Assembly: GCF_000714935.1 (NCBI RefSeq)
Contig: NZ_JMIR01000001.1
Location: 155,122 to 219,121, forward strand
From: Tumebacillus flagellatus
GTDB taxonomy: Bacteria; Bacillota; Bacilli; Tumebacillales; Tumebacillaceae
Length of the DNA: 64,000 nucleotides
Direction of reading: 5' to 3'
Shown: positions 43,363-51,876 of the stretch, one piece after another
How the letters are laid out: each line of letters begins with the position of its first letter
Numbering within the stretch: position 1 is the first letter of the stretch
Translations under genes and position numbers: made by a program
The notes under the pieces: generated by a model
The model's database searches: none
Seen by the model: the letters and a program-made list of their open reading frames with translations, nothing else
What the model was told of the DNA's origin: nothing

Positions 43363-44703
43363 TCATTCGCCCGCCGCGAAATGAGAGAGTTTTTTTTCGT
43401 AGAGTTTGAAGAACGGATAGTAGATCAGCCCCGCAACGGCGAGATCAACACCCTGCAACACCGTCCCGCGCCACGACCCGTCGGCGAGAAAGCCCCCGAG
43501 AAACACCGGCATCGTCAACGGCGGCTGCACGGTCGGCACCGGAACCAGCCCGCTGTGCATCGCGAGGAAGTTGATCGTTACAATCACCGTCGGCGCCGCG
43601 AGCAACGGCAGCGCGAGAATCGGGTTCAGCGCGATCGGAACGCCGAACACGACCGGCTCGTTGATGTTGAACAAGGCCGGCACGAGCGCCACCCGTCCGA
43701 CTTGCTTCAATTGAGACACGTGCGAGCGCAGCAGCATGAACACCAACGGCAGCGTCGCCCCCGACCCTCCCAAGTGCGCATACATATGAAAAAACGGCTC
43801 CGACACGATATGGGTCGCCTGCTCTCCCGCCCCCAACTCCGCGATGTTCGAACTGAGATTGTTCTGCCACAGCGGATACGCCACCGATGATACGACGTTC
43901 ATCCCGTGAATGCCGACCGCCCAGAGCAGCATCATCAGCCAAATTTGCAAAATCGCCGAGGGCAGCGTGTCGGACGCTTGCACGAGGAAGCTCAACTTCG
44001 CCATCACGATCTGCGGCAGGGTCAGCGCCGTCGCCGGGTCGAGCGGTTGCGGCGACCAAGTCGTCGTCGCCCACCATTCCAGCAAAAACGCGCTGCCGAC
44101 TGCGAGAAACGCCGGCACCATCATCTCAAACGAGCGCGAGACGTTCTGCGGAACGGCGGGCGGCATCTTCAGAATCAACCCGCGCCGGAGCAAGAAGCGA
44201 TTCAACTCCGCCACCCCGATGCCGGTCAGCATCGCCACAAACAGCCCCACCGCGCCGAGGTCGTCGAGAAATCGGTCGAGCGAAATTGCGCTCAATCCGA
44301 CCAGATGCCCGTGCTGTCGAACGCCGACGGGCAAGCAAAACACCAGCAGTGTCGCCATCGCCATCAGACCGACGCGCCCGCCGTCCATTTTGTAATGCTT
44401 GGCGAGGCTTTCCGCCACGCCGTAACAGACCCAGAACGCCACCAACCCGAACGTGAGTTGATAGGGGATCATCAGCATCGGACGGGCTTCTGTCAGCCAC
44501 TCGCTCACACGTCCCAGCCACCCGCCGTGCAGTCCGTCCGGCAGCGGCGGGATGGCGAGAATCAGAAAAATCGACCCGACGATGATCATCGGCAGCGCGC
44601 TTCCAATAAACGCGTTGCGGATCGCCTGCATGTAGCGGTTCTCCACGATCTTTGCCGTGACGGGCAGAAGCGTCCGTTCCATAAAGCTCAACAGTTTGTC
44701 CAT
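43363..44703 (-). CDS. PTS EIIC, lactose/cellobiose family
   Basis: This sugar permease domain of the phosphotransferase system has 446 residues with about 10 helices. Family blocks are IRNAFIGSALPMIIVGSIFLIL and FNINEPVVFGVPIALNPIL. The stop lies in a hairpin (43358-43398, CTCTCATT / AATGAGAG) whose T-run is on the plus strand. It is the last gene of the regulator-EIIB-EIIC group; neither an EIIA nor a phospho-beta-glucosidase gene is present. TGAGG precedes the ATG. Confidence 0.9.
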   Translation of the reverse strand: MDKLLSFMERTLLPVTAKIVENRYMQAIRNAFIGSALPMIIVGSIFLILAIPPLPDGLHGGWLGRVSEWLTEARPMLMIPYQLTFGLVAFWVCYGVAESLAKHYKMDGGRVGLMAMATLLVFCLPVGVRQHGHLVGLSAISLDRFLDDLGAVGLFVAMLTGIGVAELNRFLLRRGLILKMPPAVPQNVSRSFEMMVPAFLAVGSAFLLEWWATTTWSPQPLDPATALTLPQIVMAKLSFLVQASDTLPSAILQIWLMMLLWAVGIHGMNVVSSVAYPLWQNNLSSNIAELGAGEQATHIVSEPFFHMYAHLGGSGATLPLVFMLLRSHVSQLKQVGRVALVPALFNINEPVVFGVPIALNPILALPLLAAPTVIVTINFLAMHSGLVPVPTVQPPLTMPVFLGGFLADGSWRGTVLQGVDLAVAGLIYYPFFKLYEKKLSHFAAGE

Positions 44704-44709
44704 GCCGCC

Positions 44710-45015
44710 TCAAACTCCCTGTTCCAACAAAGACAACGCTTGATGCAGCGCCGCTCGTCCATCCGCCAGCGCGTACGCCCGTCCTTCGATCACGCCCGCC
44801 GGAAGCCCGTGTGCGGCGATTCCGTTTAACAGATACCGCACTTGCGGCGCGATCAAAAACACATCGGTCTCGTCCACGACGTCCGGGACTTCATTGCTGC
44901 CGATCGCCCGAATCCGGACTTGCGCGCCCGCTTCCTTGGCGGCCGTTTCCATCGAATTCACCAGAAGCGACGTGGACAGTCCAAAGGAGCAAACCAGCAC
45001 GATGTTGCGATTCAT
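44710..45015 (-). CDS. PTS EIIB, lactose/cellobiose family
   Basis: This 101-residue cytoplasmic PTS phosphocarrier carries its phosphocysteine in LVCSFGLSTSLL (Cys9), close to the family pattern CxxGMSTS; Met is Leu. The ATG overlaps the stop of the sigma-54 regulator (ATGA). EIIC starts six bases past its stop. Sugar specificity is not evident. Confidence 0.9.
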   Translation of the reverse strand: MNRNIVLVCSFGLSTSLLVNSMETAAKEAGAQVRIRAIGSNEVPDVVDETDVFLIAPQVRYLLNGIAAHGLPAGVIEGRAYALADGRAALHQALSLLEQGV

Positions 45016-47879
45016 CCACGCACCCCCTCTCCTTGCGCCAACAATCTCCAGAGATGCCCGAGCTCACAAGCCGGGACTTCAATTTCGAGCGCGTCGGTCA
45101 CGCGTTGGAGCGCCAAGAGAATCTGTTCCCCGCCCTCCACAGGCGGCGGCAACTCTCCGCGTTCTTCCGTCGGCCACACACCGCGCTTCAGGCGATGCTC
45201 AATCGCCATCACCAAGTGCATCGTCACGCCGATTTGCAAATCCACATCCAACTCCCGGCCCCACATCTGCGAGAGCCGCTCCAGCGCTTTGACGAGTTCC
45301 GGCACGAGGAAGTACGGATTGACGTGCAGCACCGTGCGGCGCAGCGTTTCAATCAGCGCTTCCCAAATCGGCGTCTCCGGTTGCTCGCCCATCCGCCATT
45401 GCAGGGTCGATCCGATCAAGTGCGAGATGCGGCGCAGACCTTCGCCTGTCAAAATCTCTTGCGCCGAGACGAACGGCACGCCCTCGACGTTCGGGTTCAG
45501 CGTGCCCGCCACCGCGAGCAACGGCCCGTCGCCCACCAATTTCCGCATCCGCTCCGGCGTCTCCTCCAAGGAGGCGATCGAAACCGGCACGATCTGCAAG
45601 TCGTAATCTTCCGGCAAGAGCAAGCGCTCTTCCAGAATCGCTTTTAACTGCATCGCCGACCCTTGCCCCGTCACGCAGACGACCGGCAGGATTCCGCGCC
45701 GGACGCCCTGCGGGTCCGCGCTTGCAGACGTGTCGCTGAGCGCCCGTTGGACGAGGCCGTTTTGCAGAGAGGAAAGCGTCGTTCCCGGCGCAAACGCCGC
45801 CCGGCGGACCGCGTCGATCACCAAGCGCGTCGTCACGCCCGGAACCGTCGCTGCCTGAAGCCCCGTCTTCGCTTGAACGGCGTCGCCGACAGCCAGCAGA
45901 TCGCCCATGTCGGCGAGCAGCAGCACGCCTTTGCCTTCATCCGTTTCCTGCGCCATCCGGGTTAACGTCTCCACCACTTCTGCGTGCGGCATTTCCAGCG
46001 GCACGTTGCAAGCAACGCCGTGCGACGTCCCGAGCAACTTCTGCGCCGTTTCCAGCATCGAAGCCGCCGTCGACGTTCCGTACGCCGCCACGATCACGCC
46101 GACGCGGGCAAACTGCGGAGATTCTTGCGCCGCCGCCAACATCGTGGCGAGAAATCCGATTTCGCTCTCCGGCAGCAGAATGCCTGTCCGTTTCGCAAAA
46201 AACTCCACCATCTCCCCTGCCGTCCGGTATTCCTCCGGGGCTTCCAAAGGCAAGTTGGCAAGTCCTGTGCTTTGCAACGGCACTCCGGTGCGCAAGCGAT
46301 CGACCGCCGACCGCAAGTGCAGAGCGGCGCCGAACACCGTCTGCGAAGAAAACACGCGCTCCAAGCGCCGGGACGCGAGATCGAACATCTCTTCCACCAC
46401 TTGCAGAAACTCTTCGCCGACCATCTTCGCCAAGTCCTGTCGACGCGACTCAAACTGCCGGGACACCCGCTGCAAGAAACGCCGGAAGTAGACATCGATC
46501 TCGCCGGAGAGCACGCGGTTGACCTCTTCCTCGTTCAGCCCGCGCCCGCGCAGTTCCACCGCTTGTTGTTCCAGCATGTCATAGACGCTCTCTTCCTCAT
46601 GCTGCACGTGCGGCCGTTCCTCATCTTGGCTGTGCAAGAGCACCCCCTTCGGCACGTGTTGCAGGAGCCGCTCCAGATCCTGCCGTCGGTCGGGCGTCTT
46701 GACCAGACCGCGCTGCACATGATCGGACGCGTTCTCCAAGAACACTTTCAGCAAGTGGGCGTTCTCTTCGTGCATCTGCGCCAAGAAAGCACGGGCGCAC
46801 AACAGTTGAATCTCGCTCTTGAGCTGCCCGACGTTGGCGGGACAGTCGAACAGGAGCAAGGCTTTCAACACATCTGCCGAAATCCAGAGCGGACGTTGGA
46901 CGCGCGCCGACTCTTCCTGAAACAAGAACAGGATCAGCGCATAGCGCTCCTCCGGCGTCCGCTCGTCCAGCGACGGGATGTTGATCCACATCGGGATGCG
47001 GCGAATAAACGTCATGAGCAGCGCGGACTGCACGTTCTCCGTCGTCGCCGCGATCAGCCGCACTTTGGCTTTGCGCGACGTGTCCGCTTCACCGAGCCGG
47101 CGAAACACCCCCTTGTCAAGCAGGGTGAACAACATCTCTTGCCCTTCCGGCGGCAGGCGGTGCACTTCATCCAAAAAAAGCACGCCCCCGTCCGCTTTCT
47201 CGACCAAGCCGGGACGGTCGCGGTCCGCGCCGGTGTACGCGCCCTTCTCCACGCCGAACAGCTGGGAGAGCAGCAGTTGCGGGTTGTTGGCATAGTCGGC
47301 GCAGTTGAACGCGACAAACGGCGAGCCGTCCGGAACGCGCTCCGTCTCCACGGCGAAGCGGTACATGCAGTCGGCAAACAGCGTTTTGCCGACTCCCGAC
47401 GAGCCGGTCAAGAGCGTGTGCAGCCCGTTTGGCGGGTAGAGAATCGCCGCTTTTGCCAGCTCGATCGGTTTTTTCAAAGAGCCGTCCTTGCCTTGGAGCG
47501 AGTCGAACGCCGAGCGGCAGAAGACCCGCGTCTGCCCGGCTTTTTTCGAAACGGCGCGGCGCATGCGCGTGACGATGTCGGCAAAACTCAGCCACGAGCC
47601 GTACTCGTGGGCGATTTGACCGCGCGCGTCCTCGCCCAACCGTTCGATCAATCCTTGATAGGAAAAAAACAAGACCGGTTTTCCACCGATCTTGATCGCT
47701 TTTCGTTGCGCGACCAGCCCGTTTAGGTCGCGGCTGGCGTTGCTGCGGTCGATGCCAAGCCGTTCCCCGGTGACTTCCGCCGTCAACCCCTGAGTGTGAG
47801 CCGGACCGACTGCGTCGAGGTCGAAGTGTTCGGTTGTCCATTCATAGAGGAGAAGGTCGACTCGTTGCTGTCGCTTCAT
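45012..47879 (-). CDS. LevR-family sigma-54 activator with PRD and PTS-like domains
   Basis: This 955-residue bacterial enhancer-binding protein has, in order, an N-terminal winged helix (about 1-80), an AAA+ domain with Walker A GSSGVGKT (159-166) and the sigma-54 loop GAYTGA (213-218), and a PRD with His521 (ALHLRSAVDRL). An EIIA-Man-like domain follows (from 592), then a GatB-like domain with Cys735 (VVCVTGQGSAMQ), then a second PRD with His888 and His895. In the EIIA-like domain the position normally held by the phospho-His reads Tyr600 (VIVAAYGTSTA). ATG 47879 lies seven bases after AAAGGAAG. Its target is probably the sigma-54 promoter at 51761-51780 of the ABC operon just upstream. Confidence 0.93.
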   Translation of the reverse strand: MKRQQRVDLLLYEWTTEHFDLDAVGPAHTQGLTAEVTGERLGIDRSNASRDLNGLVAQRKAIKIGGKPVLFFSYQGLIERLGEDARGQIAHEYGSWLSFADIVTRMRRAVSKKAGQTRVFCRSAFDSLQGKDGSLKKPIELAKAAILYPPNGLHTLLTGSSGVGKTLFADCMYRFAVETERVPDGSPFVAFNCADYANNPQLLLSQLFGVEKGAYTGADRDRPGLVEKADGGVLFLDEVHRLPPEGQEMLFTLLDKGVFRRLGEADTSRKAKVRLIAATTENVQSALLMTFIRRIPMWINIPSLDERTPEERYALILFLFQEESARVQRPLWISADVLKALLLFDCPANVGQLKSEIQLLCARAFLAQMHEENAHLLKVFLENASDHVQRGLVKTPDRRQDLERLLQHVPKGVLLHSQDEERPHVQHEEESVYDMLEQQAVELRGRGLNEEEVNRVLSGEIDVYFRRFLQRVSRQFESRRQDLAKMVGEEFLQVVEEMFDLASRRLERVFSSQTVFGAALHLRSAVDRLRTGVPLQSTGLANLPLEAPEEYRTAGEMVEFFAKRTGILLPESEIGFLATMLAAAQESPQFARVGVIVAAYGTSTAASMLETAQKLLGTSHGVACNVPLEMPHAEVVETLTRMAQETDEGKGVLLLADMGDLLAVGDAVQAKTGLQAATVPGVTTRLVIDAVRRAAFAPGTTLSSLQNGLVQRALSDTSASADPQGVRRGILPVVCVTGQGSAMQLKAILEERLLLPEDYDLQIVPVSIASLEETPERMRKLVGDGPLLAVAGTLNPNVEGVPFVSAQEILTGEGLRRISHLIGSTLQWRMGEQPETPIWEALIETLRRTVLHVNPYFLVPELVKALERLSQMWGRELDVDLQIGVTMHLVMAIEHRLKRGVWPTEERGELPPPVEGGEQILLALQRVTDALEIEVPACELGHLWRLLAQGEGVRG

Positions 47880-47891
47880 TGGCATCTTCCT

Positions 47892-47940
47892 TTGTTCGAT
47901 TCTTATTTTATTCATTTATAATATCATAAAAATCGAACAA
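47892..47940. promoter_or_regulatory. Inverted repeat TTGTTCGATT...AATCGAACAA upstream of the regulator
   Basis: Ten-base arms flank 29 AT-rich bases, in the 67-base gap between the permease and the regulator. AT-rich -10-like sequences lie inside. Candidate operator or autoregulatory site for the LevR-like protein; function inferred. Confidence 0.45.
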
Positions 47941-47946
47941 GTATAG

Positions 47947-49083
47947 TTATTTTTGTTGCTTGTTTTTCATGTCTAACAGCACGGCGGCGATGATGATCAG
48001 TCCTTTGAAGATGAACTGGAAGTACGGGTTGACGTTGGCGAGAATGAGGATGTTGTTCAGAATCCCGATGATGAACGCCCCGATCATCGCGCCGCCGATC
48101 GTGCCGTACCCCCCGGCGAGCGACGTGCCGCCGATGACGGCTGCCGCGACCGCGTCGAGCTCAAACGAGTTGCCGCCGTTCGGGTCGGCCGAACCGACGC
48201 GGGTCGTCATGATGATTCCGGCGATCGACGCCAGCACCGCCGACGCCACATAGACTTTGACGAGGTTTTTCTTCACACGGACGCCGGAGAGGTACGCCGC
48301 TTTGGCGTTGCCGCCGATCGCGTACAGATAGCGGCCGAAAGCCGTTTGCGTCAACACCCAGATGCCCCACAGCGCGATGACCGCGAAGACGAGAATCAAG
48401 TACGGAATGCCTTGGTAGCTCAGATACATCCACGCAAACAGGCCGACGCCCGCAAGCGAGAGCACGAACGCGAGGATCGAGTCGAGCGAGAAGCGCTTCT
48501 GGCGCATCGATTTGAAGCCGACGAACGCGACGAGCAGGAAGATCAAACCGAGCACAACCGCCGAGATGTTGATCGGCAAAAACCCGGTGCCGAGCTGCTC
48601 GTAGAATTGGTTCTCATCAAGCGCGACCGCCGCCCCGTTGGAGAGGTAAAGCGCAAAGCCGCGCGCGATCGTCATCATGCCGAGCGTGGCGATAAACGGC
48701 GGGATGTTGAAGCGGGCGATGAACAGCGCGTTCCACAGCCCGATCAGCACGCCGCAGACCAGCGTCGCCAAAATCGCCGGCACGACGCCGTACCCCTGCG
48801 TCATGCCGAGAATAACGCCGGTCAAGCCGACGACCGAGCCGACGCCCAAGTCGATGCCGCCGGTCAAGATGACCATCGTCATGCCGACGGCGAGGATGCC
48901 GTTGACGGCGATTTGCAGCGTGATGTTGGTCAAGTTTTGCGGTTGAACGAAAAACTCCGAGACGAAGTTTGCGATCACAAACAGGACGGCCAGCGCAATC
49001 AGCGTGGAATAGCGGTTGAGCAAGTGGCGGCCGTTCAGTCCGCCGCGCACCGTCTCCCGCTGGAGACCAGTTGCGGTTTTCAT
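47947..49083 (-). CDS. Sugar ABC transporter permease (XylH/RbsC type)
   Basis: This membrane component has 378 residues with about 10 helices, from [16 protein letters not shown] to the C-terminal [20 protein letters not shown]. The conserved loop [17 protein letters not shown] is the family's EAA-like ATPase contact. The extra length over RbsC (about 320) comes from an insert around residues 165-215, as in XylH. Starts five bases after the ATPase stop, with GGGGG about 11 bases before the ATG. Xylose or a related sugar is likely. Confidence 0.9.
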   Translation of the reverse strand: MKTATGLQRETVRGGLNGRHLLNRYSTLIALAVLFVIANFVSEFFVQPQNLTNITLQIAVNGILAVGMTMVILTGGIDLGVGSVVGLTGVILGMTQGYGVVPAILATLVCGVLIGLWNALFIARFNIPPFIATLGMMTIARGFALYLSNGAAVALDENQFYEQLGTGFLPINISAVVLGLIFLLVAFVGFKSMRQKRFSLDSILAFVLSLAGVGLFAWMYLSYQGIPYLILVFAVIALWGIWVLTQTAFGRYLYAIGGNAKAAYLSGVRVKKNLVKVYVASAVLASIAGIIMTTRVGSADPNGGNSFELDAVAAAVIGGTSLAGGYGTIGGAMIGAFIIGILNNILILANVNPYFQFIFKGLIIIAAVLLDMKNKQQK

Positions 49084-49087
49084 ACGA

Positions 49088-50599
49088 TTATGCCCCCTTG
49101 GTTGCCAGTTTCATAATGCTCTCTTGCGTGGCGTCGGCACGCGCCAACTCTCCTGCCACCCGCCCTTCCGCCATCACGACGATTCGGTCGCTCATCCCGA
49201 GCACTTCCGGCAGTTCGGACGAGATCATGATCACCGCATGACCGGCTTGCGTCAGTTGGTTGATCAGTTGGTAGATTTCGACTTTCGCCCCGACGTCGAT
49301 GCCGCGCGTCGGCTCGTCGAGAATCAACACTTTCGGTTGCGTCGCCAGCCATTTCGCGAGCACGACCTTCTGCTGGTTGCCGCCGGAGAGGTTGTTGACG
49401 TTGGTCTCAGCGGACGGCGTTTTGGTGCGCAGCTCTTCGATATAGCGCGCCGCCAGCCCGTGCTCGCGCTTGTGATCGAGTTTGCCAAGGCGCGACGAGA
49501 GGGTTTGCAGGGACACAAGCGACGTGTTCTCACGCACGTTCATCGACAGCACGAGACCGGACTCCTTGCGGTCTTCCGTCACCAGCGCAAGCCCCGCTTG
49601 GATGGCGTCGCGCGGCGTTTGGATGTTCACGCGCGTCCCGGAAATCCGCACGGTGCCTTCCGCTTTCAGCCCGAGCGCCCCGAACAGCGACATGACCAAC
49701 TCCGTGCGCCCCGCTCCCATCAAGCCCGCAAGCCCGACCACTTCCCCGGCGCGGACGTCGAGGTTGATGTCTTGCAACAGGTAGGTGTCGGGGGATTTTT
49801 TGACAGAGTAGTTCTGGACGGAGAGGATGACGTCGCCCGGGACGGACTCCGCTTTCGGGAACATCTGCGAGATGTCGCGCCCGACCATCATCGCGATCAG
49901 CTCGTTGCGCGTGACGTCGCCGATGCGCGCTGACCCGACCGACGAGCCGTCGCGCAGGACGGTGATTCCGTCGCAGATCGCTTCGATCTCGTCCATTTTG
50001 TGCGAGATGTAGATCATCGTCACCCCTTCGCGGCGCAATTCCCGTATCACGTCAAACAGCCTCTGCACTTCCGACTCTGTCAGCGCCGACGTCGGCTCGT
50101 CGAGCACGAGAATCTGTGCTTGAATGGAGATCGCTTTGGCGATTTCGATCATCTGCTGCTGCCCGACCGAGAGCGTCGAGACGAGATGCGTCGGGTGAAA
50201 CGGCAAGTGCAAGCGGTCCAGCAAGGCTTGCGTCTCTCCGTGCATGCGCTTCCAGTCAATCGTGCCCCACTTCGTCTTCGGTTCCCGCCCGAGAAACACG
50301 TTCTCCGCAATCGAGAGCCCGTGAATCAAGTTCAACTCTTGGTGAATGATCGCAATTCCGGCGCGTTCCGCCTCGCGGGTGTTGGCAAACCGGCAGACTT
50401 GACCGTCGACGAGGATGTCGCCTTCATACGTTCCGTACGGGTAGACGCCGGAGAGAATTTTCATCAGTGTCGACTTCCCCGCGCCGTTCTCGCCCAGCAA
50501 CGCCAGCACTTCGCCCCGATTGGCGGAGAAGGTGACATCGTTCAGGGCGCGCACGCCGGGAAACTCCTTGAGAATGTCCTTCATTTCCAATTTGATCAT
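49088..50599 (-). CDS. Sugar ABC transporter ATPase with two nucleotide domains (XylG-like)
   Basis: This 503-residue ATPase carries duplicated ABC domains: Walker [12 protein letters not shown] and signature [14 protein letters not shown] in the first, [16 protein letters not shown] and [13 protein letters not shown] in the second. The [12 protein letters not shown] phrase after the first Walker A is characteristic of XylG/GguA proteins. As in RbsA and XylG, the second Walker A is degenerate (GLMGAGRTE). AGGAGGTGAGAGC precedes the ATG. Confidence 0.93.
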   Translation of the reverse strand: MIKLEMKDILKEFPGVRALNDVTFSANRGEVLALLGENGAGKSTLMKILSGVYPYGTYEGDILVDGQVCRFANTREAERAGIAIIHQELNLIHGLSIAENVFLGREPKTKWGTIDWKRMHGETQALLDRLHLPFHPTHLVSTLSVGQQQMIEIAKAISIQAQILVLDEPTSALTESEVQRLFDVIRELRREGVTMIYISHKMDEIEAICDGITVLRDGSSVGSARIGDVTRNELIAMMVGRDISQMFPKAESVPGDVILSVQNYSVKKSPDTYLLQDINLDVRAGEVVGLAGLMGAGRTELVMSLFGALGLKAEGTVRISGTRVNIQTPRDAIQAGLALVTEDRKESGLVLSMNVRENTSLVSLQTLSSRLGKLDHKREHGLAARYIEELRTKTPSAETNVNNLSGGNQQKVVLAKWLATQPKVLILDEPTRGIDVGAKVEIYQLINQLTQAGHAVIMISSELPEVLGMSDRIVVMAEGRVAGELARADATQESIMKLATKGA

Positions 50600-50615
50600 G
50601 CTCTCACCTCCTATG

Positions 50616-50645
50616 AAAAAAGAGAGCGGCCGCGCGTGCCGCTCC
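50616..50645 (-). terminator. Intra-operon terminator/attenuator after the binding-protein gene
   Basis: GAGCGGC / GCCGCTC stem followed by TC and six T on the minus strand, between the binding-protein and ATPase genes. Such hairpins commonly raise binding-protein output relative to the rest of the operon. Confidence 0.75.
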
Positions 50646-50662
50646 CCATCGGTGCGTTCGGT

Positions 50663-51703
50663 CTACTCGAGTTTGCCCCAACGTTGTTCCATGTCTTTGA
50701 CGTTGTCTTTGTTGATCAACTTGATCGGGGTGAGCAGCACGTCGACTTTGCCGGCATCGCCGTTGTCGGTGGACGAAACGGTGCCGAGGTCTTTGACGGT
50801 GTCTTGCCACTTCTCGCCTTTCGCGGTCGCGACGGCGATTTTGTACGCGCCAAGGCCCAAGTCGTACGGTTTTTTGTCGATGTCGGCGCGCAGTTCGTTG
50901 TGGAGGATGGAGACGGATGCGTCCTTATCCGCGTCGGAGCCGATGACGACCGTTTTGTCGATCAGGCCCTTGGCTTTCAAAGCTTGCACGGCGCCCATCG
51001 CCATGCCGGAGTTGTTGGCGAGAACGGCGTCGATGTGCTCGCCCTTGGCGATCAGGTTCTCGATGGTCGCCATCGCTTTGTCGCGCGCCCAGCCTTGGTG
51101 CGGTTGGTCGGCGATGATCTTCACGTCCGGGTTTTTGGAGATGATGTCTTTGTTGCCGTCTGTGATTTGCTTGGCGACGGAGTTGCCCGCTTCGCCTTCG
51201 AGGATCACGACGTTGCCTTTGTTGTTCAGTTGCTTCAGAACGAATTCCGCTTGCGTTTGCCCGACTTTGAACGAATCGGCGGTGACGTAGGCGGTGACTT
51301 TCGCGTTGTCCGGGAGACGGTCCATCGCGATGACCGGAATCTTCGCCGCTTCTGCTTTTTTGACGATGTTTTTCGCGGTGCCGGTGTTGACGGCGTGCAG
51401 GATGATCACGTCGACTTTCTTGGCGATCAGGTTTTCCACGTCGCCCATCTGCTTGTTGGCGTCGTTGTTCGCGGAGACCCATTCGAGTTCGACACCGTCT
51501 TTTTCCGTGTTGTCGCGCATCGCTTGCTCCATGAATTTGTAGACCGCTTCTTGGGACGTGGCGACGGAGACGCCGATCTTGATTTTTTTCGTGCCGTTGC
51601 CGGATGTGGTCGTGCTGCTGCTCGTGTCTTGGCTGCCGCAGCCGGCGAGCACCAGCGCGAAGACCATCAACAGCGACAACATCAGAGTCGCGAGTTTTTT
51701 CAT
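50663..51703 (-). CDS. Sugar-binding lipoprotein (XylF/RbsB type)
   Basis: This periplasmic-binding-type receptor is anchored by a lipobox (LVLAGCG, Cys about 22). It has 346 residues with two Rossmann-like lobes: IKIGVSVATSQEAVYKFMEQAM, then DVIILHAVNTG, VIAMDRLPDN, and AVLANNSGMAMGAVQALKAKG. The ATG at 51703 follows AAAGGAGG; the in-frame extension to 51751 crosses the promoter. First gene of the operon, under a sigma-54 promoter and near a cre-like site. Confidence 0.93.
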   Translation of the reverse strand: MKKLATLMLSLLMVFALVLAGCGSQDTSSSTTTSGNGTKKIKIGVSVATSQEAVYKFMEQAMRDNTEKDGVELEWVSANNDANKQMGDVENLIAKKVDVIILHAVNTGTAKNIVKKAEAAKIPVIAMDRLPDNAKVTAYVTADSFKVGQTQAEFVLKQLNNKGNVVILEGEAGNSVAKQITDGNKDIISKNPDVKIIADQPHQGWARDKAMATIENLIAKGEHIDAVLANNSGMAMGAVQALKAKGLIDKTVVIGSDADKDASVSILHNELRADIDKKPYDLGLGAYKIAVATAKGEKWQDTVKDLGTVSSTDNGDAGKVDVLLTPIKLINKDNVKDMEQRWGKLE

Positions 51704-51736
51704 GCAGGGTGTTCCTCCTTTGAATGTGGGTAAGGA

Positions 51737-51750
51737 TGAAAGCCTTTTCA
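51737..51750. promoter_or_regulatory. cre-like site in the sugar ABC operon leader
   Basis: TGAAAGCCTTTTCA matches TGWAANCGNTNWCA at all but one constrained position (the central CG is CC). It sits just downstream of the predicted sigma-54 start site, a position for repression by CcpA. Confidence 0.5.
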
Positions 51751-51760
51751 TCGTGATAGA

Positions 51761-51780
51761 TGTTGCAACTCTCGTGCCAA
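51761..51780 (-). promoter_or_regulatory. Sigma-54 (-24/-12) promoter of the sugar ABC operon
   Basis: Minus strand TTGGCACGAGAGTTGCAACA: TGGCAC, five bases, TTGCA, a full match to the consensus TGGCAC-N5-TTGCW. It points towards the sugar-binding gene starting at 51703. The LevR-like activator with GAYTGA is encoded 4 kb downstream. Confidence 0.85.
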
Positions 51781-51783
51781 CTT

Positions 51784-51813
51784 TTGTGTGTCACTATCAA
51801 AACCTTTACACAA
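51784..51813. promoter_or_regulatory. Dyad TTGTGT-N18-ACACAA upstream of the sigma-54 promoter
   Basis: Six-base arms flank the sequence immediately upstream of the -24 element. Candidate binding site for the activator or another regulator; closer than typical enhancers, so uncertain. Confidence 0.35.
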
Positions 51814-51821
51814 CAGGGGTG

Positions 51822-51865
51822 AAAAAAATAAAAAGACACACATCGCCGTGATGTGTGTCCATTTT
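51822..51865 (-). terminator. Terminator after the beta-lactamase-fold gene
   Basis: GACACACATC-GCCGT-GATGTGTGTC stem followed by TTTTTATTTTTTT on the minus strand, 12 bases past the stop. It separates this gene from the sigma-54 promoter. Confidence 0.9.
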
Positions 51866-51876
51866 GTCTGTTCCGC

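Noticed and set aside
43358-43398. Terminator for the PTS operon
   Set aside because: The hairpin is real but its T-run is on the plus strand and the minus-strand tail is only ATTTTC, so I do not call it a terminator for EIIC.
45984-47726. 580-residue plus-strand ORF opposite the LevR-like gene
   Set aside because: Antisense shadow; the regulator's AAA+, PRD and PTS domains read cleanly on the minus strand.
51781-51830. Conventional -35/-10 pair for the sugar operon
   Set aside because: No reasonable sigma-A pair found; the sigma-54 element is a far better match.
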